Below are positions 9,495 to 18,420 of a stretch of DNA of 64,000 nucleotides, piece after piece (the first letter of the stretch is position 1; each line of letters begins with the position of its first letter). The notes below the pieces were generated by a model. That model made no database searches, was not told where the DNA came from, and saw nothing but the letters and a program-made list of their open reading frames with translations. This DNA is from Mycoavidus sp. HKI (GTDB taxonomy: Bacteria; Pseudomonadota; Gammaproteobacteria; Burkholderiales; Burkholderiaceae): positions 573,501-637,500 of the forward strand of contig NZ_CP076444.2 in NCBI RefSeq assembly GCF_020023735.2, written 5' to 3'. The translations under genes and the position numbers were made by a program.

Positions 9495-10682
9495 TTAGCC
9501 TTTACGCCATAGCCAGCCGCTGAGCAGAAGGAAAGCCATGGCCATCAGCAGGGCGGTGTTAATCAGATAATATTCACCATAAATGCGGGATACCAACGGG
9601 ACTAAGAGCGCGCTTAATCCATAGCCGAGCGTATGGCTGGTGGCGATAACCCCCGCCCCTTTACCGGTCGAAAGGCGTGCATTAAGCAGCAGCTGATAGC
9701 CAGGTGTTGCTATCGCCGCACCGAAAGAAGTCACAGCGATACCGCAATAAAATACCGCCAGTTGCGCCATCAACATCATGCTAAGCCCGGCTACCATCAG
9801 CAGTGCCGCCAACCATAGCAACGTCATCGCCTTAAAGCGCTGCGGACGCACTACCAGAAACTGTGCCAGTAGAGTACTCGCCGCTGCCAGGCTCAGTAGC
9901 AGAGCCACATGATGGCTAACCCGCGCGGCTTCGCCTATAAATGGTTTCAGGTGCGGAGCCAGCCCAAGCTGCATCAGACTGATACAGGCCGCCAGCAGCA
10001 GAGCCAGCAGCAGATAAGGCAACATCGTTATCTGCAAGCGGGTGGACTGATGCGCAGCCGGCGGTAAAGGAGGATCGTTTGGCTGACGCATAATCAACAA
10101 AAAAGCTAGGAACGGAGCAACCGCCATCAGCCACAATGGCGCCTGCGGATGGAAGTTCAATGTCGCTACCGCCAAAGGAGGCCCCAGCAGACGCCCGCAA
10201 CTCAGCCCCGAACTGATGGTAGCTAGCGCCGCCATACGGTTTTCAGGCCCCGACCGCTGTATCGCCCACGTCTGCGCCGCCGGCACCATGCCGGACACAG
10301 TCAGGCCGTACAGTGCACGTGAAACGATCAATCCCGTCACCCCCCAGAAGGCACTGACGAGCCCCGTCGTCATCCCCCACACGACCAGCGCCATCACAGC
10401 AAAACTGACCAGATAGCCGCTAAGTGCGGCCAGCACCACTGACTTGCAGCCACGAATTTCTGACTGTCGTCCCCACCAGGGCGACGCGGGAAGAAACAGC
10501 ATTGAACCGAACATTAGTAACCCCGCCCAGACAGAAAGCGACAAACCGGTCATCTCTACCAACTGGGGCAGAACTACTAGTAAACCGTTTTGACCGATAC
10601 CAAGTAATCCGGCGCATAAAGCAAGCGACCAGCTAGCTTTCGGAGTGCTTCCACGCTTTAGAACTTCAGGAGATGCGCTCAT
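9495..10682 (-). CDS. shiF: MFS exporter, ShiF-like, probable aerobactin export
   Basis: This 395-residue protein of the major facilitator superfamily has about twelve hydrophobic segments and the usual inner loop between halves (near PNDPPLPPAAHQS). It is divergently arranged next to iucA, as shiF is in enterobacterial aerobactin loci, where it has been implicated in siderophore release. The start is ATG at 10682; no strong ribosome site is visible. It shares a 148-base divergent promoter region with iucA, so co-regulation by iron is likely. Other MFS drug exporters are similar in sequence, so the substrate is inferred from context. Confidence 0.78.
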   Translation of the reverse strand: MSASPEVLKRGSTPKASWSLALCAGLLGIGQNGLLVVLPQLVEMTGLSLSVWAGLLMFGSMLFLPASPWWGRQSEIRGCKSVVLAALSGYLVSFAVMALVVWGMTTGLVSAFWGVTGLIVSRALYGLTVSGMVPAAQTWAIQRSGPENRMAALATISSGLSCGRLLGPPLAVATLNFHPQAPLWLMAVAPFLAFLLIMRQPNDPPLPPAAHQSTRLQITMLPYLLLALLLAACISLMQLGLAPHLKPFIGEAARVSHHVALLLSLAAASTLLAQFLVVRPQRFKAMTLLWLAALLMVAGLSMMLMAQLAVFYCGIAVTSFGAAIATPGYQLLLNARLSTGKGAGVIATSHTLGYGLSALLVPLVSRIYGEYYLINTALLMAMAFLLLSGWLWRKG

Positions 10683-10786
10683 ACAATCGTTAAATAGAGT
10701 GTCCGTAAATGTGAGGAGATTATGAAGTTAACGCAAAAAATATTGCGGAAATGTTGCCATCGCGGCTCACAATTGTTAGAGTATAT

Positions 10787-10809
10787 ATACTAATAAATAA
10801 TTATCAACA
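10787..10809 (+). promoter_or_regulatory. Possible Fur-binding site in the shiF-iucA promoter region
   Basis: The stretch AATAAATAATTATCAAC just before iucA matches the right arm of the Fur consensus (AATCATTATC) at nine of ten bases, ending TTATC at 10805; the left arm matches poorly. Its place between a divergent exporter gene and an aerobactin operon fits iron control, but the single good arm makes this tentative. Confidence 0.35.
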
Positions 10810-10830
10810 CTATCTGAGTGAGATTTCATT

Positions 10831-12576
10831 ATGCATTCCTATTTCTGTCCCGCTGGTACAGACGTTGCGGCCCAGTGCTTTTTGAACGCGCTGTTGCGCG
10901 AAACTCAGAACTGGGAGCGTTTGCCTGCTAATGCATCAGATGAGCCTGCACAAATACTCATTCCTCTTTCTGCCAGGCAGGCTCTACGAGTTTCGGTCCG
11001 CTATTTCTCTCCGACACAACACCATCAGTATTGTTTCCCCGCGCAACTTATCAATACCGATGACAGCCAGGGTGAAGACGTTGATTTTGAAAAAATGGTG
11101 TCGCTTATCCTTGCAAATCCTGCAGTGAAAGGGGAACTTGCGGATGAGGTAATCGCGCGCTTCAAAAGCCGTGTTCAGGAAAGTCACAAGTATACCTGGC
11201 AGGCCATAGACCTTCGCCACGACTGGGCACAGCAGCTGCGCCATAAGCCATTGAACTTTGCCGAAGCCGAGCAGGCGCTACTGGTAGGCCACGCTTTCCA
11301 TCCGGCCCCTAAATCCCACCAGCCGCTTAACGAAACCGAAGCGCGCCGTTACCTCCCGGCTTTTGCACCACGTTTCCCGTTGCGCTGGTTTGCCGTGGAT
11401 AAGGCTTTTGTGGGTGGTGACAGCCTCATGATGCCCCTGCGTGCCAGGCTGTTGCGCTTTGCCGAACAGAGTGCGCCGGAATTGCTCAGTTATTTTACCG
11501 ACGACCGCTGGCTGCTGCCGATGCACCCTTGGCAGGCGGAATATCTGCTTACACAAAACTGGTGCCTGCAACTCCTGGAAAGTGGTGCGCTGAACGATTT
11601 GGGGGAAGCAGGCGCAAGCTGGCTACCAACCAGTTCCGCACGTTCGCTCTACAGCGAAACCAACAGTGACATGATCAAATTCTCTCTCAGCGTGCGCCTT
11701 ACTAACTCAGTCCGCACGTTGTCAATGAAGGAAGTGGAACGCGGTATGCGTCTGGCACGCCTGGCGCATACTCCACGTTGGCAGGAGTTGCAGGCGCGCT
11801 ATCCGACCATGCGCATTATGCAGGAAGATGGCTGGGTAGGCCTGCGTGATGTAGGAGGCCAGTTGCAGGAAGAAAGCCTGATGGTACTGCGCGTCAACCT
11901 TCTATTCGCAACGCCTCAAACGCAAACCAACGTGCTGGTCAGCCTGACCCAGGCCGCTCCCGATGGCGGCGACAGTCTGCTGGTCGAAGCCGTTCGCCGG
12001 CTCAGCCAGCGTCTGAACTTGCCGCCGGCTCAAGCTGCCCGTTGCTGGCTGGAAGCCTACTGTAATTGTGTTCTGCTGCCGCTGTTCAGTGCCGAGGCGG
12101 ACTACGGGCTGGTGCTGCTGGCCCATCAACAAAACATTCTCGTGGAAATGCATGAGGATCTGCCCGTTGGTCTGCTCTATCGCGACTGCCAGGGCAGTGG
12201 TTTCACCGAAGGCGCCAATGAATGGCTCGCCGAAGTGGGTGAGAGTGAAGCCGAAAACCGCTTCAGCGAAAGCCAGTTACTGCGCTACTTCCCCTATTAC
12301 CTGCTGGTGAATTCAACCCTTGCCGTAACTGCGGCACTCGGCGCTGCTGGGTTCGAAAGCGAAGAAAACCTGATGGAGCAAGTTCGTGAGGCACTTCTTA
12401 AACTGCGCCGTAAAGTGAAGCAAACTCGCTGTCTGGATTACGTGCTCGACAGCCAGCACTGGAACTGCAAAGGCAACTTCTTTTGCTATCTGCATGACCA
12501 CAACGAAAACACTATCGCCGACCCGGCGGTCATCTACTTTGATTTCAGCAACCCGTTCTATAAGGAGAAAGCGTGA
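10831..12576 (+). CDS. iucA: Aerobactin synthetase IucA (N-acetyl-N-hydroxylysine:citrate ligase)
   Basis: This 581-residue NIS siderophore synthetase joins the first N6-acetyl-N6-hydroxylysine to citrate using ATP, in the cytoplasm. It starts with the block TDVAAQCFLNALLRET and contains GHAFHPAPKSHQP, which holds the conserved ATP-binding His/Lys of the IucA/IucC family. It also has LPMHPWQAEYLL, SARSLYSETNSDMIKFSLSV, the AEADYGLVLLAHQQNIL block and DLPVGLLYRDCQGSGF. Length and motifs match enterobacterial IucA (about 574 residues). It is the first gene of a tightly coupled operon whose stops and starts overlap. The G+C level and codon use look higher than in the flanking toxin region, suggesting import. 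Confidence 0.95.
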   Translation: MHSYFCPAGTDVAAQCFLNALLRETQNWERLPANASDEPAQILIPLSARQALRVSVRYFSPTQHHQYCFPAQLINTDDSQGEDVDFEKMVSLILANPAVKGELADEVIARFKSRVQESHKYTWQAIDLRHDWAQQLRHKPLNFAEAEQALLVGHAFHPAPKSHQPLNETEARRYLPAFAPRFPLRWFAVDKAFVGGDSLMMPLRARLLRFAEQSAPELLSYFTDDRWLLPMHPWQAEYLLTQNWCLQLLESGALNDLGEAGASWLPTSSARSLYSETNSDMIKFSLSVRLTNSVRTLSMKEVERGMRLARLAHTPRWQELQARYPTMRIMQEDGWVGLRDVGGQLQEESLMVLRVNLLFATPQTQTNVLVSLTQAAPDGGDSLLVEAVRRLSQRLNLPPAQAARCWLEAYCNCVLLPLFSAEADYGLVLLAHQQNILVEMHEDLPVGLLYRDCQGSGFTEGANEWLAEVGESEAENRFSESQLLRYFPYYLLVNSTLAVTAALGAAGFESEENLMEQVREALLKLRRKVKQTRCLDYVLDSQHWNCKGNFFCYLHDHNENTIADPAVIYFDFSNPFYKEKA

Positions 12577-13523
12577 TGCCGCACGCGAGCATTGTTCATG
12601 ACGGTTATGGTTTCCGCTGCACTCAAATCGATACTGCGCTCCCGCTGACGCTGGGGTTTGATGGCAGCGCAGTACTCCAGCGTATGCCATCACCGCCCGA
12701 GGGTTGGCTTGTCGAAGCGTTGGATCAGCTCTTTGTCGCGGCTCCTCAGCTTACCGGTATCACCCTTCCCTGGGCGGACTGGCGTGCTGAGCCACAGGCA
12801 CAGGTGCTGTTCACTCTTGCGCAAAGTGATTATCTAGCACGAGAAACCTTCTGGCAGATGCCGCTCTGGTTGCGTGGCGAGCGCCAGAGCGCTAGCGGCA
12901 AGATGCAGTACGACGAAACGCGCCAGCTCTATTTTCCAGTGCGCCCGGCTCGCCCACAGGGTGAGGTTTATCGTCGCTACGACGTACAGATTAAGCGAAC
13001 TATCAGTTTCCGTCTGGTGGACGTGGAACAAGACGCAGAGCGTTTTACCTGCTGGATGAATTCACCACGCGTGAATGCTTTCTGGGAAATGGCAGGACCG
13101 CAGGCGGAACAGGAAAAATATCTGCACCGCCAGCTTAATTCTTTGTACTGCTACCCACTTATCGGATGTTTTGACGATGAGCCCTTCGGTTATTTCGAAG
13201 TCTATTGGGCGCCGGAAGATCGTATTGGTCGTTACTATCGCTGGCAGCCGTTTGACCGCGGTCTGCATATGCTGGTGGGCGAAGAAAAATGGCGTGGCGC
13301 GCAGTACATCCGCAGTTGGCTGCGCGGGCTGACCCATTATCTGTGGCTCGATGAATCACGTACCACACGCATTGTGGCTGAACCTCGTTTTGACAATCAG
13401 CGCCTGTTCCGCCATCTGCCAATCGCCGGTTATGAGACGCTCAAAGAATTCGATTTCCCGCACAAACGCTCGCGCCTTGTGATGTGCCAGCGTAACCACT
13501 TCTTCAGCGAGGTGGGCCTGTGA
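12576..13523 (+). CDS. iucB: N6-hydroxylysine O-acetyltransferase IucB
   Basis: A 315-residue GNAT-fold enzyme that acetylates N6-hydroxylysine from acetyl-CoA. The ATG at 12576 follows AAGGAG at 12562 with ideal spacing and overlaps the iucA stop; the GTG one codon earlier is less likely. The N-terminal part resembles enterobacterial IucB (HDGYGFRC, PQLTGITLPW), then RPQGEVYRRYD leads into the acetyltransferase domain. That domain has WMNSPRVNAFWE, GCFDDEPFGYFEVYW, FDRGLHMLVGEEKWRG and FDNQRLFRHL. It works between IucD and IucA/IucC. Confidence 0.95.
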   Translation: MPHASIVHDGYGFRCTQIDTALPLTLGFDGSAVLQRMPSPPEGWLVEALDQLFVAAPQLTGITLPWADWRAEPQAQVLFTLAQSDYLARETFWQMPLWLRGERQSASGKMQYDETRQLYFPVRPARPQGEVYRRYDVQIKRTISFRLVDVEQDAERFTCWMNSPRVNAFWEMAGPQAEQEKYLHRQLNSLYCYPLIGCFDDEPFGYFEVYWAPEDRIGRYYRWQPFDRGLHMLVGEEKWRGAQYIRSWLRGLTHYLWLDESRTTRIVAEPRFDNQRLFRHLPIAGYETLKEFDFPHKRSRLVMCQRNHFFSEVGL

Positions 13524-15265
13524 TGCTGGAATTGTGGAACCAGGTCAACCGCGAGATGGTAGCGAAGATCCTCGCGGAACTGGAATACGAACGTACACTC
13601 AGCGCCCATGAAGAAAACTACGGTCGCTGGACGGTTCAGTTAGGCGATGAAACCTGGCGGTTTAGCGCAAAGCGCGGCATCTGGGGCTGGCTGCATATCG
13701 ATTCACAGACCCTTATCAGCAACAGCGGCAATCCCATCGAAGCGGAAAGCGCGCTGCGTCAGCTTGCCATGGTGTTGAAAATGAACGATGCTCAGACCGC
13801 AGAGCATCTGGAAGATCTCTACGCCACGCTGCGCGGAGATTTACAGCTATTCGAAGCACGCAAGGCATTAAATGCCGATGCGCTTATCGCTCTCGATCCT
13901 GACGAACTTCAATGCCTGCTTTGCGGCCACCCGAAGTTCATCTTCAACAAGGGCCGCCGTGGTTGGGGGCTGGATGCGCTAAGACAGTATGCACCAGAAT
14001 ACCGTGGACGTTTCCGTCTGCATTGGGTTGCCGTACGCCGTGACCTGCTGGCGTGGAGTGCTAACGAAGAGTGTCACATCAACACTCTGCTGGCAAGTGC
14101 GATGGACAGCACTGAACGCGAGCGTTTCAACCAATGCTGGCAGACGCTGAACCTTGACGGTAATTGGCTGCCAGTGCCGCTGCATCCGTGGCAGTGGCGA
14201 CAGAAAATTGCCATTCATTTCTTGCCCCAACTGGCGCGCGGTGAGATAGTAGAACTTGGCGAATTTGGCGATGAATATCTAGCGCAGCAGTCGCTGCGCA
14301 CCCTGACTAACGCCAGCCGCAACGTGCGTTTTGACATCAAACTGCCGCTCACCATTTACAACACTTCCTGCTACCGCGGTATTCCCGGCAAGTATATTAC
14401 AGCCGGTCCGTTAGCATCACGCTGGCTGCAGCAGCAATTTGCACAGGACGCCACGCTGAGAAATGTGGGCGCACAAATCCTCGGCGAACCTGCAGCTGGC
14501 TATCTGGCGCATACCGGTTACTCGGCGCTGCCCAAAGCGCCCTATCGTTACCAAGAAATGCTCGGTGTCATCTGGCGCGAAAATCCTTCCTGCTATCTGC
14601 AAGAAGGTGAACAGGCGGTGATAATGGCAGCACTGATGGAAACGGATAACGCAGGTTACCCGCTGATAGGTGCCTGGATAAAGCGATCAGGCCTCAGCGC
14701 TGAGGCCTGGCTTACAAAAATGTTCCAAGCGGCCGTCATTCCGTTCTACCACCTGATATGCCGCTACGGCGTGGCGCTGATTGCCCATGGGCAGAACGTC
14801 ACGCTGATCATGAAAGGCCATATCCCGCAACGCATTTTGCTGAAAGATTTTCAGGGGGATATGCGTCTGGTGGATGAAGATTTCCCAGAAGCAGCTTCGC
14901 TCCCCTTGCAGGTGAAAGACGTGACGGCACGCCTGAGTGCCGACTACCTGATCCACGACCTGCAAACCGGCCACTTCGTAACTGTGCTGCGCTTTATCTC
15001 ACGCCTGACGGAACAGTGTAGCGTCAGCGAAACCCGCTTCTATCAACTTCTGGCTGGCGTTTTACAGAGCTATATGGTTCAGCATCCGCAGATGGCGGAG
15101 CGCTTTGCGCTGTTTGATTTGTTTAAACCGCAAATCCTTCGCGTGGTGCTCAACCCGGTAAAACTCACCTTCTCCGAACACGACGGTGGCAGCCGCATGT
15201 TACCGAACTACTTAACCGATCTAGATAACCCTCTTTACCTGGTCACCAGGGAGTCCGCACAATGA
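13523..15265 (+). CDS. iucC: Aerobactin synthase IucC
   Basis: This 580-residue NIS synthetase adds the second N6-acetyl-N6-hydroxylysine to the citrate mono-adduct to complete aerobactin. It has the family blocks GHPKFIFNKGRRGWG, PVPLHPWQWRQKIA, LTNASRNVRFDIKLPLTIYN, GVALIAHGQNVTLIMKGHIP and LLKDFQGDMRLV. The length equals that of E. coli IucC. The ATG at 13523 overlaps the iucB TGA (TGATG). Similarity is far greater to IucC than to IucA, so the two synthetases can be told apart. Confidence 0.95.
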   Translation: MLELWNQVNREMVAKILAELEYERTLSAHEENYGRWTVQLGDETWRFSAKRGIWGWLHIDSQTLISNSGNPIEAESALRQLAMVLKMNDAQTAEHLEDLYATLRGDLQLFEARKALNADALIALDPDELQCLLCGHPKFIFNKGRRGWGLDALRQYAPEYRGRFRLHWVAVRRDLLAWSANEECHINTLLASAMDSTERERFNQCWQTLNLDGNWLPVPLHPWQWRQKIAIHFLPQLARGEIVELGEFGDEYLAQQSLRTLTNASRNVRFDIKLPLTIYNTSCYRGIPGKYITAGPLASRWLQQQFAQDATLRNVGAQILGEPAAGYLAHTGYSALPKAPYRYQEMLGVIWRENPSCYLQEGEQAVIMAALMETDNAGYPLIGAWIKRSGLSAEAWLTKMFQAAVIPFYHLICRYGVALIAHGQNVTLIMKGHIPQRILLKDFQGDMRLVDEDFPEAASLPLQVKDVTARLSADYLIHDLQTGHFVTVLRFISRLTEQCSVSETRFYQLLAGVLQSYMVQHPQMAERFALFDLFKPQILRVVLNPVKLTFSEHDGGSRMLPNYLTDLDNPLYLVTRESAQ

Positions 15266-16578
15266 AAATGTATGATTTCATCGGTATTGGTATTGGCCCG
15301 TTTAACCTCAGCGTAGCTGCGCTTGCCGAAGGGCTTGAGGGCTTCAGTTCGCTATTCCTTGAGCGCAAACCGCACTTTTCCTGGCACCCAGGCATGATGG
15401 TTCCGGACTGCTATATGCAGACCAGTTTCCTGAAAGACCTAGTGAGCGCGGTGAGGCCCACCAACCGCCACAGCTTTATCAACTATCTGGTACAGCGTAA
15501 AAAGTTCTATCGTTTCCTGACCACTGAACAGCGCACCGTTTCGCGTGAAGAGTTTGCGGACTACCTGTGCTGGGCGGCGAGAAATCTGGATAATCTCTCC
15601 TTCAGTCAGCAAGTACAGCAGGTCAGTTTTGATGACAAAGTCGGGCTGTTTAACGTGAAGACCCAGCGCGGCTACTACCGCGCGCGCCATGTGTGCCTCG
15701 GCATTGGAAAGCAGATCAACCTGCCGGCTTGCGTTACGGAGCAGAGCGACCGCTGCTTCCACGCAAGCGAGATGATGCTGCGCACGCCTTCGCTTGCCGG
15801 TAAACGCGTAACAGTGGTGGGCGGCGGCCAGAGCGGCGCAGATCTTTTTTTAAATATTCTCCGCAGTGAATGGGGGCGGCCTGCCGAACTCAACTGGGTG
15901 TCACGCCGCAACAACTATAACGCGCTGGACGAAGCCGCTTTTGCCAACGAGTACTTTACCCCGGAGTACATGGAGAGCTTCTCAACGCTTGGTGACAATG
16001 CCCGCCGCCAGATTCTGGCCGAACAGAAAATGACTTCCGATGGGATCACCACCGAATCCCTGCTCGCCATTTATCGCGCCATATATCACCGCTTTGAAGT
16101 GCTGCGCGAAAAACCCTGGATACGGCTGATGCCATCGCGCTCAGTTACCCGCGTGACGCCGAGTCGTGAGAACCAGCGTTTAACGCTGCGCCATCACGTC
16201 GACAATGGCGAAGAGCAGTTGGACACCAACGTGGTGATTTTCGCCACCGGCTATCGCACTGAGCGCCCTGCGTTCCTCGCGCCCCTGGCACACCGTCTGC
16301 ACCTGGATCACGAGGAAGAGTACCAGGTGAATACCGATTTTACCCTCGACTGGGACGGTCCGCAGGAAAATCGCCTGTTTGCCGTGAATGCCGGGATGCA
16401 CAGCCTCGGCATTGCAGAACCTCAGCTCAGCCTGATGGCCTGGCGCTCTGCACGAATTCTTAACCGCGTGCACCCGGACGAACCGTTTGAGCTGACGACC
16501 ACTCCTGGCGTTATCCACTGGCACAGTACATCAAGGTCCAGCGAGAGCGAACACAGTGAGAGTGAAGCTACAATTTGA
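15262..16578 (+). CDS. iucD: L-lysine N6-monooxygenase IucD
   Basis: A 438-residue FAD- and NADPH-dependent hydroxylase that starts the aerobactin pathway by oxidising the lysine side chain. The FAD site GIGIGPFNLSVAAL is at the N-terminus, followed by HFSWHPGMMVPDCYMQ and FLKDLVSAVRPTN. The NADPH site VTVVGGGQSGADLFLNIL is near residue 185, and the ATGY motif (VVIFATGYRTERP) lies in the last third. The start overlaps the iucC stop (ATGA). The last 25 residues are Ser/Glu-rich and differ from the enterobacterial tail. In enterobacteria iutA follows; here only 223 bases of non-coding DNA separate it from an opposing gene. Confidence 0.95.
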   Translation: MKMYDFIGIGIGPFNLSVAALAEGLEGFSSLFLERKPHFSWHPGMMVPDCYMQTSFLKDLVSAVRPTNRHSFINYLVQRKKFYRFLTTEQRTVSREEFADYLCWAARNLDNLSFSQQVQQVSFDDKVGLFNVKTQRGYYRARHVCLGIGKQINLPACVTEQSDRCFHASEMMLRTPSLAGKRVTVVGGGQSGADLFLNILRSEWGRPAELNWVSRRNNYNALDEAAFANEYFTPEYMESFSTLGDNARRQILAEQKMTSDGITTESLLAIYRAIYHRFEVLREKPWIRLMPSRSVTRVTPSRENQRLTLRHHVDNGEEQLDTNVVIFATGYRTERPAFLAPLAHRLHLDHEEEYQVNTDFTLDWDGPQENRLFAVNAGMHSLGIAEPQLSLMAWRSARILNRVHPDEPFELTTTPGVIHWHSTSRSSESEHSESEATI

Positions 16579-16582
16579 CGGC

Positions 16583-16664
16583 ATATGTACTAGTCGCGAT
16601 TTGATCTGACAGTTACCTGATTTGAAAGATGCAGTTGTCAGCTGAGCTCAGAACTAGTACATAT
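16583..16664. repeat. 12-bp inverted repeat downstream of iucD
   Basis: ATATGTACTAGT at 16583-16594 and ACTAGTACATAT at 16653-16664 are perfect inverted copies 58 bases apart. The interval also holds the motif TTTGATCTGA, which recurs at 16778. It lies directly after iucD. It could be a large terminator hairpin or the ends of a lost mobile element; no long T-run follows, so the second is at least as likely. Confidence 0.55.
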
Positions 16665-16761
16665 AAATAATAAAAACCGTTTATATAGTGGATTACGTTT
16701 TAAATATAACCAAGAAAGATGCGACCTAATGGGGGCGGCTACGCAGTTTATGCAAGCAACT

Positions 16762-16796
16762 GCATCCTTTACAAAGTTTTGATCTGAAAAGGATGC
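16762..16796 (-). terminator. Hairpin downstream of the citrate/malate transporter gene
   Basis: GCATCCTTT (16762-16770) and AAAGGATGC (16788-16796) form a 9-bp stem with a 17-base loop, six bases after the stop of the minus-strand transporter gene. No U-run follows on the minus strand, so it is a weak or Rho-assisted terminator at best. Confidence 0.4.
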
Positions 16797-16801
16797 CGCC
16801 T

Positions 16802-18187
16802 TCAGGTTATGGTGCCGAGCAAAATAATCGCAACAGTAATCGTCAGGGCGCCACCTAAACGAGTTGCCATTTGCGCAAATGGCATCAACTGTAAGCGATT
16901 AGCAGAGGTTAGAATAGCTACGTCGCCAATCCCTCCCATGCCGCTGTGGCAGGCATTGATAATGGCCCCTTCAATCGGATATAACCCTACCCAACGCCCA
17001 ACAAAGAAGCCGACTGTCGTAAGGGTCACCACGGTGACAACAATCGTGATGATGTTAGCCACTGTGAAAGCAGCCATTAAATGGTCCCAGGGCGCAATTG
17101 TGACGCCGATTGCAAACAGCAGTGGGTAAGTCACAGTACTAGAGAAGAAATGATAAACAGTGCGTGCGCCATCTTCTAATTTTGGTGAAATCGCATAAGT
17201 TAATTTGGCGAGCACAGCCAAAAATAGCATGGCGACAGGAGCCGGCAGGCCAATCAATTTATGCACTAGCATGCCCAACATATATAAACAGATGGCGACC
17301 ATACCGGCGGCTGCAATATGTTCAACTGTAACGGTAGAAGCATCGGCATGTTTTGCTAAAATGCCACTGTCACTTGCATGCAAACGACCTTCTCCGCTAT
17401 AGCGGCTATAGCGTTTGCCCAATTGGTTGAGTAAGGCAGCGCAGATAATCGCAGTCAAATTGCCGAGCATGACAGCGGGTACAATCTGAGCAAACAATTG
17501 CCCTTGTGGTAGGTTCAAAATGTCAGCGTAGCCAAGGGTAAGCGGAATTGCTCCTTCACCAATGCCGCCGGCCATAATTGGGATAATAATATAGAAGAAA
17601 GTATGATGCGCGCCTAAGCCAAAGGCCATTCCAGTGAGGGTACCTACAATCGCGGCAATGACTGAGCCAGCAGCGAGTGGCAGGAAAATTTTAGCGAAGC
17701 CTTTGACCAGAGCTTGGCGATCCATACTAAGAATGCTGCCAACGACAACGGAAGCAATAAACAAATATAATACGTTGGTCGTTTGCCAAAAATCTTTGAC
17801 TGATTGGGTTAACTCATTAGGCAGTAATTGATAATACACCAAGCAGGAGGGCAAAAAGGTGGCGACAATAACGGGTCCTCCGATTCTACGTAGGCCTGGA
17901 ATGCGCGCTCCTAGTTCGGCGCAGGTAAAGCCACATACTGCAAGAATGGCAATCATAATTGAAATATCGCCTGAGATTTTACCCAGCGTGAGTAAAGTAC
18001 CCAAGCAAATCACAACTAGACAATATACAGGCAGCGGAATAATGCCAATGCGCTTATCCATCCAATGCCACCAGAGAGAGTTCTGGCTTGGCGAATAATG
18101 TAGCGGACCGTCGCTTCTAGGCCGGTTTGCAAGTTGCCGCCAAAGTTTGCGCGTAAAAGCAAATGTGCCTAAAGAAAAAGTGCTCAT
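16802..18187 (-). CDS. 2-hydroxycarboxylate transporter (citrate/malate:sodium symporter family)
   Basis: This 461-residue inner-membrane carrier has about eleven hydrophobic segments. The two Gly-rich re-entrant motifs of the 2HCT family are present: GGIGEGAIPLTLGYA in the first half and HSGMGGIGDVAILTSANRL in the second. Family members (CitS, CitN, MaeN) import citrate or malate with sodium. The ATG at 18187 follows a GGAAA ribosome site. Which acid it carries cannot be read from the sequence. It faces the aerobactin operon, and citrate is the aerobactin backbone, but the two are not co-transcribed. Confidence 0.88.
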   Translation of the reverse strand: MSTFSLGTFAFTRKLWRQLANRPRSDGPLHYSPSQNSLWWHWMDKRIGIIPLPVYCLVVICLGTLLTLGKISGDISIMIAILAVCGFTCAELGARIPGLRRIGGPVIVATFLPSCLVYYQLLPNELTQSVKDFWQTTNVLYLFIASVVVGSILSMDRQALVKGFAKIFLPLAAGSVIAAIVGTLTGMAFGLGAHHTFFYIIIPIMAGGIGEGAIPLTLGYADILNLPQGQLFAQIVPAVMLGNLTAIICAALLNQLGKRYSRYSGEGRLHASDSGILAKHADASTVTVEHIAAAGMVAICLYMLGMLVHKLIGLPAPVAMLFLAVLAKLTYAISPKLEDGARTVYHFFSSTVTYPLLFAIGVTIAPWDHLMAAFTVANIITIVVTVVTLTTVGFFVGRWVGLYPIEGAIINACHSGMGGIGDVAILTSANRLQLMPFAQMATRLGGALTITVAIILLGTIT

Positions 18188-18227
18188 TAAGGGTTTCCTG
18201 TCTGGTTCTGTATTTTTTACTTATGGT

Positions 18228-18257
18228 GCGCCCTCTACTATGTAAAATGAAGGGCGC
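18228..18257. repeat. Short inverted repeat between the transporter gene and hom
   Basis: GCGCCCT (18228-18234) and AGGGCGC (18251-18257) are inverted copies separated by 16 bases in the 233-base divergent gap. Half-site spacing would suit an operator for either gene; nothing else supports it. Confidence 0.25.
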
Positions 18258-18420
18258 TTCTCTAGAATGTAGTTTTGGCGAAGTTGACCTACTTAACAAG
18301 AGTAGCGTTCAGGAACTAGTGATGCTAAATAGTCAACGAAGATTCGATTTAGTCAACAAAAATTCGATTACGGTGTTTTAGCGCACGTTCACCCATTTTT
18401 CTGTACAGGTAAGTTTTTAG

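Noticed and set aside
13159..13422. Minus-strand frames inside iucB
   Set aside because: Opposite strongly conserved IucB motifs; shadow frames of G+C-rich coding DNA.
16583..16664. attL/attR pair or tRNA attachment site for an aerobactin island
   Set aside because: The 12-bp repeats are inverted and both on one side of the operon, and no tRNA or integrase is seen.
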